Assembly: GCA_938049795.1 (NCBI GenBank)
Contig: CALLCD010000191.1
Coordinates: forward strand, 1 to 7,035
Direction: 5' to 3'
DNA length: 7,035 nucleotides
Origin: an uncultured Hyphomonadaceae bacterium
Lineage (GTDB): Bacteria > Pseudomonadota > Alphaproteobacteria > Caulobacterales > Hyphomonadaceae
Position 1 is the first letter of the stretch. Each line of letters opens with the position of its first letter. The translations under genes and the position numbers were made by a program. Of the stretch, positions 1 through 5,668 are shown one piece after another. A model generated the notes under the pieces. That model ran no database searches, had not been told where the DNA came from, and saw nothing but the letters and a program-made list of their open reading frames with translations.

Positions 1-603
1 CCCGGTCAATGGGTCAATGCGGCCCTGTCGGCGAAGGTCGGGTTTAATGCGGTGCTGGTGCTTGTCTATGTCTCTATGCTGATGTTCGTCATGCGCCATT
101 TCGCGGGGCCATTGGCGCATCGGCTGTCCAATCCGGGGCTGTTGTGGCTCTCCAGTCTTCTGGCAATGGTTGGGCTCTACATGATGGCGCAGGCTGATAG
201 CGCGGTGACGGTGCTTGCGGCGGCGACGTTCTGGGGCACAGGAGTTTGCTTTATGTGGCCGACCATGATGGCGTCTGTTGCCGAACGCTATCCGCGCGGG
301 GGAAGCTGGTTTATTGGCTTGATCGGATCGGCCGGAGCGCTCGCGATCTATTTCGTCCTGCCGCTTCTGGGGCGGATGTATGATCAGTCGATGGCAAAAT
401 ATGCGGGCGGGGCCGAAGCGCTCGAAACGCTCCGCCTCGCAGGTGCGCTTGAAGAACTGACCCAGCTTGAAGCCAAAGCGGCGCCTGAAGCGTTCGAATT
501 TGTCGCCATGTTCCCAATCATCCTTTTGGCCCTTTTCGGCGTGATTTGGCTTGGCGACCGGATGCGGATGCGCAAAGCAAATACGACGCAGGCGGCCGAA
601 TAG
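1..603 (+). CDS. MFS transporter, C-terminal part (5' truncated by window edge)
   Basis: This is the last 200 residues of a 12-helix major facilitator superfamily permease of the inner membrane. The frame is open from base 1, so the true start lies upstream; GTG or ATG codons near base 52 are internal. About five hydrophobic segments are visible, at roughly residues 14-33, 46-63, 68-90, 101-121 and 167-186, fitting helices 8 to 12. A GPLAHRL stretch (about residues 36-42) resembles the MFS motif A loop between helices 8 and 9, and an FWGTGVCFMWPT stretch is typical of one sugar-transporter-like subgroup. Between the last two helices is an unusually long hydrophilic loop (about 40 residues, rich in Ala, Glu and Leu), which by standard topology faces the periplasm. 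A GntP-type symporter starts 25 bases downstream, which suggests sugar or sugar-acid uptake. The substrate is an inference from context only; the family call is fairly secure. Confidence 0.85.
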   Translation, partial: PGQWVNAALSAKVGFNAVLVLVYVSMLMFVMRHFAGPLAHRLSNPGLLWLSSLLAMVGLYMMAQADSAVTVLAAATFWGTGVCFMWPTMMASVAERYPRGGSWFIGLIGSAGALAIYFVLPLLGRMYDQSMAKYAGGAEALETLRLAGALEELTQLEAKAAPEAFEFVAMFPIILLALFGVIWLGDRMRMRKANTTQAAE

Positions 604-613
604 GCGAGCCAGC

Positions 614-619
614 AGGAGG
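614..619 (+). promoter_or_regulatory. Ribosome binding site of the GntP-family gene
   Basis: AGGAGG, a full Shine-Dalgarno core, ends 9 bases before the ATG at 629. It decides the start: an upstream in-frame ATG at 551 lies inside the MFS gene and would add 26 Arg- and Cys-rich residues that do not look like the start of a permease. Confidence 0.85.
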
Positions 620-628
620 GGCGCACTC

Positions 629-1993
629 ATGCTCGATTTTCTCGCTGCCAATCGGCCGTTAATTGCAACCATTGCAGGGGTTGCCGCTCTATTGCTGATG
701 ATCCTCGCCCGCCGGATGCCCGCGTTTCCGGCCTTGCTGCTCGCAGCACTGTTTACGGGACTTGCCGCAGGGCTTGCTCCCAATGCAGTTATTTCTGCCA
801 TTCAAAACGGGATGGGCGGCGTGCTTGGCTTTATCGCGGTGATTGTAGGGCTCGGGGCCATTCTCGGCGTTTTTCTTGAGGCGGGCGGTGGCGCGAAAGC
901 GATGGCCGGCTGGCTGATCGGTGGGCGGTCTGACGGGATTGCTGCGGTGATGATGGGCTTTGTCGGCGTGATCATTGCCATTCCCGTTTTCTTCGATGTC
1001 GGGCTTATCCTGCTGATCCCGTTGATCATGGCGCTGGCCCGAAAGGCGGGGGCACCGGCTTTGCGGTTCGGTCTGCCGCTTCTGGCCGGATTGGCAGCCG
1101 CGCACGCTTTCATTCCGCCAACGCCGGGTCCGATTGCGGTGGCCAATATTCTCGGCGCAGAGCTTGGTGATGTGATCCGGTTCGGCGTCCTTGCGGGGCT
1201 TCCGGCCATGCTGCTCGGCGGGCCGATCTATGCCAGATTTGCCGAGGCGCGAGGCTGGCTTGGTGAAGCGATTGCGCCTGAGCCGCACCAGACCCTAGAC
1301 GCGCCAGAGCCCACCGCAAACCGCGCGCTTGCCCTCCGGGCACTGGCCTGCATTCTTATTCCTCTGGCCCTGATTGTGCTCGGGGCCGTCTCGCCCTCGC
1401 TCTTCTCTCAAATGCCTGAAATGATCCCCGCGCTTCAGTTCATCGGCCATCCATTCGTCGCGCTGCTCATTGCCTGCGGGCTGGCGTGGAGCCTGCTCAG
1501 GCCCGATGATGCGGCAGGCCAGCAGAGCTTGAAGGAGGGCATGTCGCGCGCCTTCGAGCCGACCGCCGCCATCATTCTGGTCACCGGCGCGGGCGGCGCG
1601 TTCAAACAGGTCCTGATTGATACCGGCGCAGGGGCCGCTATGGCCGAAGCCACGCTTGCCATTGGGGTTGCGCCCATCGTGGCAAGCTTCATTCTGGCCG
1701 CGCTCGTCCGCATTGCACAAGGCTCTGCCACTGTCGCCATGTTGACCGCTGCCGGACTGGTCGCGCCCATCGCCGCAACGCTCGGCGTCAGCAACACAGA
1801 CCTCGCTTTGATGACCGTGGCCATTGCGTCCGGCGCGACGGTGGCGAGCCATGTCAATGATTCAGGCTTCTGGCTCGTGTCGAAATATTTCGATCTTTCG
1901 CTCAGCCAGACCCTGCGCACTTGGTCGGTGGCCTCGACGCTGGTCGGGCTGACCGGATTTCTCGTCGTTCTGGCGATCAGCGCTCTTACCTAG
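629..1993 (+). CDS. GntP-family gluconate/sugar-acid:H+ symporter
   Basis: A complete 454-residue inner-membrane permease of the GntP family (E. coli GntT, GntP, GntU, IdnT and DsdX are about 440-450 residues). Members import gluconate, idonate, related sugar acids or D-serine with protons. Visible family landmarks are FIPPTPGP (residues 161-168), which matches the FLPPHPGP-type motif; GAGGAFKQVL (320-329); a RIAQGSATVA segment (361-370); and SHVNDSGFWL (407-416). Hydrophobic helices fill the protein, with a hydrophilic central loop around residues 207-232. The start at 629 has an AGGAGG site 9 bases upstream. The gene follows the MFS gene by 25 bases, so co-transcription is likely; a 165-base gap separates it from the next gene. 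The family is near certain. The substrate is not: gluconate or another aldonate is the default guess, and no gluconate kinase or Entner-Doudoroff gene is in view to confirm it. Confidence 0.95.
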   Translation: MLDFLAANRPLIATIAGVAALLLMILARRMPAFPALLLAALFTGLAAGLAPNAVISAIQNGMGGVLGFIAVIVGLGAILGVFLEAGGGAKAMAGWLIGGRSDGIAAVMMGFVGVIIAIPVFFDVGLILLIPLIMALARKAGAPALRFGLPLLAGLAAAHAFIPPTPGPIAVANILGAELGDVIRFGVLAGLPAMLLGGPIYARFAEARGWLGEAIAPEPHQTLDAPEPTANRALALRALACILIPLALIVLGAVSPSLFSQMPEMIPALQFIGHPFVALLIACGLAWSLLRPDDAAGQQSLKEGMSRAFEPTAAIILVTGAGGAFKQVLIDTGAGAAMAEATLAIGVAPIVASFILAALVRIAQGSATVAMLTAAGLVAPIAATLGVSNTDLALMTVAIASGATVASHVNDSGFWLVSKYFDLSLSQTLRTWSVASTLVGLTGFLVVLAISALT

Positions 1994-1999
1994 CCGCGC

Positions 2000-2020
2000 G
2001 TGCCCCCGCATCCGGGGCAC
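2000..2020 (+). terminator. Possible intrinsic terminator or mRNA-stabilising hairpin
   Basis: A perfect 7-bp inverted repeat (GTGCCCC / GGGGCAC) with a 7-base loop starts 7 bases after the stop codon of the GntP-family gene. It is followed by AAAGCTTGCG, not by a T-run, so it is not a canonical rho-independent terminator. It may end the transporter transcript, stabilise its 3' end or be neutral. The position right after a stop codon and the perfect stem are the only support. Confidence 0.4.
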
Positions 2021-2025
2021 AAAGC

Positions 2026-2055
2026 TTGCGGCGGTCCGCGTGCGCTGCTTATATG
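2026..2055 (+). promoter_or_regulatory. Weak sigma70-like promoter candidate before the AceE-like gene
   Basis: TTGCGG (2026-2031) and TATATG (2050-2055) are spaced 18 bases apart, with three and four matches to the -35 and -10 consensus. The pair lies in the only sizeable gap upstream of the AceE-like gene, just past the hairpin at 2000-2020. It would give a leader of roughly 95 bases that includes the candidate operator at 2103-2115. Chance matches of this quality are common, so this is tentative. Confidence 0.25.
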
Positions 2056-2102
2056 GCATTTTTCACCCCGACCCCATCCATCACGCGGGACCACTGGCCA
2101 AG

Positions 2103-2115
2103 CAAACGCGATTTG
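2103..2115. promoter_or_regulatory. Candidate LacI-family operator
   Basis: CAAACGCGATTTG is an imperfect palindrome: the outer four bases of each arm (CAAA/TTTG) pair perfectly around a CG-rich centre, the general style of LacI/GalR-family operators. It lies 43 bases before the AceE-like start, where a bound repressor could block transcription from the candidate promoter, and a LacI-type gene lies just downstream of that enzyme gene. No identical second copy was seen, so the call is weak. Confidence 0.25.
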
Positions 2116-2158
2116 AACCGCCAGCCGGACCGTCTCTTCGCTTACTTCGGACCCTTCA

Positions 2159-4552
2159 ATGTCAACAGATATTCAGAGCCTCAAACAGATCGAGCAGCGC
2201 CTCTTATGGCTCGCCTCATGGACCGTGCATAACGCCAATCATTTGCGCGAGAAGTCGGCGGGAGAGGTGAAAGTCGGTGGGCATCAGGCGTCTTGTGCGT
2301 CGATGGTCACGATTATGACCGCGCTCTATTTCCATGTCTTGCGAGCCGAAGACCGTGTGGCCGTTAAGCCCCATGCCTCGCCCGTGTTTCACGCGATGCA
2401 ATATATGATGGGCCAGCAGACCCGCGAGAAGCTTGAAAACTTTCGCGGTCTTGGCGGCGCGCAATCCTATCCCAGCCGCACGAAAGACATTGATGATGTT
2501 GATTTCTCCACCGGCTCGGTCGGCCTCGGCGTGGCTGAAACCGCGTTCGCCTCGCTGATCCAGGATTATCTCGAAGCCAAATCATGGAGCACCGAGCGCC
2601 CGCTTGGCCGCATGGTCGCGCTGGTTGGGGACGCCGAGCTTGACGAGGGGAATGTCTATGAATGTCTGCTCGAAGGTTGGAAACATGATCTGCGCAACAC
2701 ATGGTGGGTGATCGACTATAACCGCCAGAGCCTTGATGGCGTCGTCCATGAGGGGCTGTGGCAGCGGATCGAAGCGATCTTCACTGCCTTTGGTTGGCGC
2801 GTGGTCACTTTGCGGCATGGCGTCTTGCAGGAAGCGGCCTTCAAGGAACCGGGCGGGGACAAATTGCGTGACTGGATTCAGGCCTGTCCCAACTCGCTCT
2901 ATTCAGCGCTCACCTTTCGGGGCGGGGCGGCATGGCGCGAGTATCTGTTGAGCGATATTGGCGATCAGGCCGACCTCAACGCCTTGCTCGACCGGCGCTC
3001 TGACGAAGAGCTGTCAGCGCTTATGAACAATCTTGGTGGCCAGTGCCTGCAATCGCTGACCGACGCGTTTGATGCTGTGATCGATGATCAGCCTACGGTC
3101 TTTCTTGCCTACACGATCAAAGGCTGGGGCACCCCGCTTGCGGGCCATAAGGATAATCATGCCGGGCTCATGAACAAAGCGCAAATGGCAGAGTTTCAGT
3201 CGCTTATGGGTATTGCCGAAGGCGAAGAATGGGACAAGATGGCGGGTGTGTCAGACCCCGACGCCTTGCAGACTTTCCTCGACCGAACGGCTTTCTTTGC
3301 CAAAGGTCCGCGCCGGTATTCCGCACCGAAACTGCCAAGCCCGGGGCCGGTCTTTCTCGATGACAAGACGCAATCGACCCAAGCCGGTTTCGGCAAAATT
3401 CTCGACGCGCTGGCCAAATCCGATGCCCCGATTGCTGACCGGATTGTCACCACCTCTCCCGATGTCACTGTCTCGACCAATATCGGCTCATGGGTCAACC
3501 GGCGCAGCCTGTTCGCGCGCGACAGCAAGTCCGATACGTTCCGTGAGCAGAATATTCCCTCGACCCAGAAGTGGCAATTCTCCCCGCAAGGCCAGCATAT
3601 CGAGCTGGGCATTGCCGAGATGAACCTGTTCTTGCTGCTCGGCGCGGCGGGCCTGTCCCATAGTCTTTTTGGCGAGCGTTTGATCCCTATCGGGACGGTC
3701 TATGATCCGTTCGTTGCGCGTGGGCTCGATGCGCTGAACTATGCTTGTTATCAGGATGCGCGGTTTATTATTGCCGGTACGCCAAGCGGGGTCACCCTTG
3801 CGCCCGAAGGCGGCGCGCATCAGTCTATCGGGGCGCAGCTTATCGGCATGAGCCAGGATGGTCTCGTCTCGTTCGAGCCGGCCTATCTTGATGAGTTGTC
3901 GATCATTATGGATTGGTCGTTTGACTATCTTCAGCGCGATGCGGATGGTGATCCTGATGAGCGCACATGGCTGCGAGACGAGACGGGCGGCTCGGTCTAT
4001 CTGCGTCTGACCACAAGGCCTATCGAGCAAGTTGGCCTCAAGGCGCGCGACGATGAAGCGTTCCGGCAGGGTGTGATTGATGGCGCATATTGGTTGCGCA
4101 AGCCGGGGCCAAATGCCGAGATCATCATCGCCTATCAGGGCTGTGTTGCGCCCGAAGCAATCGAAGCGGCAGGCCGGATCGGCAATGACCGGCGCGACAT
4201 TGGCGTTCTGGCTGTGACCTCGTCGGACCGGTTGAACTCGGGCTGGACGGCGGCGCGGCGGGCGCGGGCGAGGGGAGCGTCAGGGGCGACCAGCCAGATC
4301 GAGCGCCTGATGGCGGATGTGCCGCGCAATGCCACGCTGATCACGGTGACCGATGGCCATCCGGCGACGCTTGCATGGATTGGCGGGGTGATGGGCCACC
4401 GCGTTGCCCCGCTTGGCGTTGAGCATTTCGGGCAGACCGGCACCATTAGCGACCTTTACCGCCACTTTCAGATCGACGCGGATGCCATTGTGGCGGCGGC
4501 CAATTTCCTCAGCCCGGGCCGCGCGATCCGGCTGCATACATCGCGTTCATAG
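2159..4552 (+). CDS. AceE-like/transketolase-like ThDP-dependent enzyme
   Basis: A complete 797-residue thiamine-diphosphate enzyme related to homodimeric pyruvate dehydrogenase E1 (AceE) and more distantly to transketolase. Such enzymes decarboxylate 2-oxo acids or move two-carbon units. In order: GGHQAS (residues 40-45) and PHASP (71-75), matching the AceE segments with active-site His106 and His142; FSTGSVGLG (116-124); the ThDP/Mg motif GDAELDEGN (157-165) with Asn188; KDNHAGLMNK (331-340), whose His334 aligns with AceE His407; IELGIAEMN (481-489), whose Glu487 fits the catalytic Glu; EGGAHQS (550-556); and a complete C-terminal domain ending in the HFGQTGTISDLYRHF region (756-770). The protein starts where AceE residue ~75 would be, so it lacks the E2-docking tail. 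The start at 2159 is the only usable one: an in-frame stop lies at 2114 with no other start between, although no clear Shine-Dalgarno site precedes it. No lipoyl E2 gene is nearby. Annotation as pyruvate dehydrogenase E1 or transketolase would be equally loose; superfamily membership is secure, the substrate unknown. Confidence 0.88.
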   Translation: MSTDIQSLKQIEQRLLWLASWTVHNANHLREKSAGEVKVGGHQASCASMVTIMTALYFHVLRAEDRVAVKPHASPVFHAMQYMMGQQTREKLENFRGLGGAQSYPSRTKDIDDVDFSTGSVGLGVAETAFASLIQDYLEAKSWSTERPLGRMVALVGDAELDEGNVYECLLEGWKHDLRNTWWVIDYNRQSLDGVVHEGLWQRIEAIFTAFGWRVVTLRHGVLQEAAFKEPGGDKLRDWIQACPNSLYSALTFRGGAAWREYLLSDIGDQADLNALLDRRSDEELSALMNNLGGQCLQSLTDAFDAVIDDQPTVFLAYTIKGWGTPLAGHKDNHAGLMNKAQMAEFQSLMGIAEGEEWDKMAGVSDPDALQTFLDRTAFFAKGPRRYSAPKLPSPGPVFLDDKTQSTQAGFGKILDALAKSDAPIADRIVTTSPDVTVSTNIGSWVNRRSLFARDSKSDTFREQNIPSTQKWQFSPQGQHIELGIAEMNLFLLLGAAGLSHSLFGERLIPIGTVYDPFVARGLDALNYACYQDARFIIAGTPSGVTLAPEGGAHQSIGAQLIGMSQDGLVSFEPAYLDELSIIMDWSFDYLQRDADGDPDERTWLRDETGGSVYLRLTTRPIEQVGLKARDDEAFRQGVIDGAYWLRKPGPNAEIIIAYQGCVAPEAIEAAGRIGNDRRDIGVLAVTSSDRLNSGWTAARRARARGASGATSQIERLMADVPRNATLITVTDGHPATLAWIGGVMGHRVAPLGVEHFGQTGTISDLYRHFQIDADAIVAAANFLSPGRAIRLHTSRS

Positions 4553-4598
4553 ACAGTGAGATAAAACATAACCGGCTCAATGACTTGACGGGAAGGAC

Positions 4599-4610
4599 GG
4601 TTTGCAAAAC
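4599..4610. promoter_or_regulatory. Candidate autoregulatory operator before the LacI-family gene
   Basis: GGTTTGCAAAAC contains the perfect 8-base palindrome TTTGCAAA (4601-4608) and pairs in five of six positions overall. It sits immediately before the repressor ATG at 4613. It shares a GCAAA half with the candidate site at 2103-2115, but the centre differs. Binding here could give self-repression. Support is limited to symmetry and position. Confidence 0.22.
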
Positions 4611-4612
4611 AA

Positions 4613-5668
4613 ATGGATGAGATGGACGGTTCGACCCCACGCGCGAAGATTGACGATGTTGCCCGCCTTGCCGGTGTTTCGACGAAAACCGTTTCGCGTG
4701 TCTTGAACAATGAGCCGAATGTGCGCGAGGCCACACGCGCCCGCGTGAAAGAGGCCGCCGCGTCACTCAATTACACGCCGGATTTTTCTGCCCGCAGCCT
4801 CGCCGGTCAAAAATCCTATTTGATTGCCATGTTCTACGACACCGCCTCGCAAGGGTATCTCAGCCAGTTCCAAGCCGGTGCGCTCGTCCAATGCGGTGAA
4901 TATGGCTACCATCTGCTGGTCGAACGGTGTGATGTGTCCTCGCCGGGCGCTGGCAGCCGCGTGGCCGACATTGCCAGCCGGCTCCGCGTTGACGGTGTGA
5001 TCCTCTTGCCGCCATTGTCCAATGATGCCGATGTCACGGCGCATATGGCGCGGTCAAGCGTGCCTTTCGTCCAGATTGTTCCAGCCGATCTCAGCGCGGC
5101 AAGCTGTTATCTCAATATGGATGATGCCGGTGCCGCCTATGAGCTGACGACATATCTGATCGGTCTGGGTCACCGCCGGATCGGGCATATCAAAGGCCAC
5201 CCCGCACATGGGGCGTCCGTCCAGCGCTATGAAGGTTATTGCAAAGCGCTCGAAGAGGCTGGTCTTACCGCTGATGCCGCGCTCGTCTCGCAAGGCTTGT
5301 TCAGTATCAGCTCCGGCGAGGGGGCCGCCGAGGACCTGTTGGCCAAGTCCAATCCACCAACCGCGATCTTTGCGGCAAATGACGACATGGCCGCCGGCGC
5401 GATCAATGCGGCGCGCGCGCGCGGGCTCGTGGTGCCTGATGATTTGTCGATTGTCGGGTTTGACGATTCCGAGATTGCCAGCGTTACCTATCCGCCGCTG
5501 ACCACGGTCCGCCAACCCATCGAAGACATGGCGCGCGGCTCGGTGGATCTCTTGATCGAAACCATCAAAGCAAATGGCGAAACCAGAGCGGGCAGTGCCG
5601 ATCGGTTTCGCCATTTCGGCTTTGACTTGGTCGAGCGGGGCTCAGCCACCCCGCCGCGCAGATCCTAG
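4613..5668 (+). CDS. LacI/GalR-family transcriptional regulator
   Basis: A complete 351-residue cytoplasmic DNA-binding regulator of normal family length. The N-terminal helix-turn-helix is clear at residues 13-32 (IDDVARLAGVSTKTVSRVLN), followed by NYTPDFSARSLAG (53-65), the hinge-helix region that enters the minor groove. The rest is a periplasmic-binding-protein-like effector and dimer domain, with RVDGVILLPP (125-134), GHRRIGHIKG (186-195), FAANDDMAAGAI (253-264), VPDDLSIVGFDD (274-285) and TTVRQP (297-302). ATG 4613 is the first possible start after an in-frame stop at 4586; an ATG three codons later is an alternative. The nearest purine-rich stretch, GGAAGGA (4591-4597), is 15 bases away, farther than usual. 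The gene follows the AceE-like enzyme by 60 bases on the same strand, so it probably controls that gene and perhaps the transporters, with a sugar or sugar acid as effector (inferred). Its 3' end overlaps clpA by 4 bases. A (GC)n run at about 5411-5423 is coding and encodes Ala-Arg residues. Confidence 0.95.
   Translation: MDEMDGSTPRAKIDDVARLAGVSTKTVSRVLNNEPNVREATRARVKEAAASLNYTPDFSARSLAGQKSYLIAMFYDTASQGYLSQFQAGALVQCGEYGYHLLVERCDVSSPGAGSRVADIASRLRVDGVILLPPLSNDADVTAHMARSSVPFVQIVPADLSAASCYLNMDDAGAAYELTTYLIGLGHRRIGHIKGHPAHGASVQRYEGYCKALEEAGLTADAALVSQGLFSISSGEGAAEDLLAKSNPPTAIFAANDDMAAGAINAARARGLVVPDDLSIVGFDDSEIASVTYPPLTTVRQPIEDMARGSVDLLIETIKANGETRAGSADRFRHFGFDLVERGSATPPRRS
5665..5668. other. Convergent stop codons sharing one CTAG
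   Basis: The palindrome CTAG supplies TAG for the LacI-family gene on the plus strand (5666-5668) and TAG for clpA on the minus strand (5667-5665). The two genes therefore overlap tail to tail by 4 bases, with no space for a terminator between them. Confidence 0.95.

Noticed and set aside
551..628. N-terminal extension of the GntP-family protein from ATG 551
   Set aside because: It overlaps the MFS coding end, encodes Arg/Cys-rich sequence unlike the family, and the strong ribosome site at 614-619 points to ATG 629.
689..1288. Minus-strand open frame of 199 codons under the GntP-family gene
   Set aside because: Its translation is rich in Arg, His, Gln and Pro with no recognisable domain; it mirrors a well-supported permease gene on the other strand.
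1921..2232. Plus-strand open frame of 103 codons bridging the gap before the AceE-like gene
   Set aside because: It overlaps real genes at both ends in other frames, has no ribosome site and no recognisable protein features.
3488..4030. Minus-strand open frame of 180 codons under the AceE-like gene
   Set aside because: It lies wholly within a conserved coding region of the enzyme and has low-plausibility composition.
4564..4581. GntR-type operator resemblance around ATAACCGGCTCA
   Set aside because: Only the CCGG core and a few flanking bases are symmetric; the arms do not pair.
4585..4613. TTGACG at 4585-4590 as a -35 box for the LacI-family gene
   Set aside because: At 17-base spacing the -10 position reads AACAAA, a poor match, and transcription would begin past the start codon.
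5411..5423. Run of alternating GC as a possible slippage or Z-DNA site
   Set aside because: It is explained by Ala-Arg codons in a GC-rich gene, and the reading frame is intact through it.
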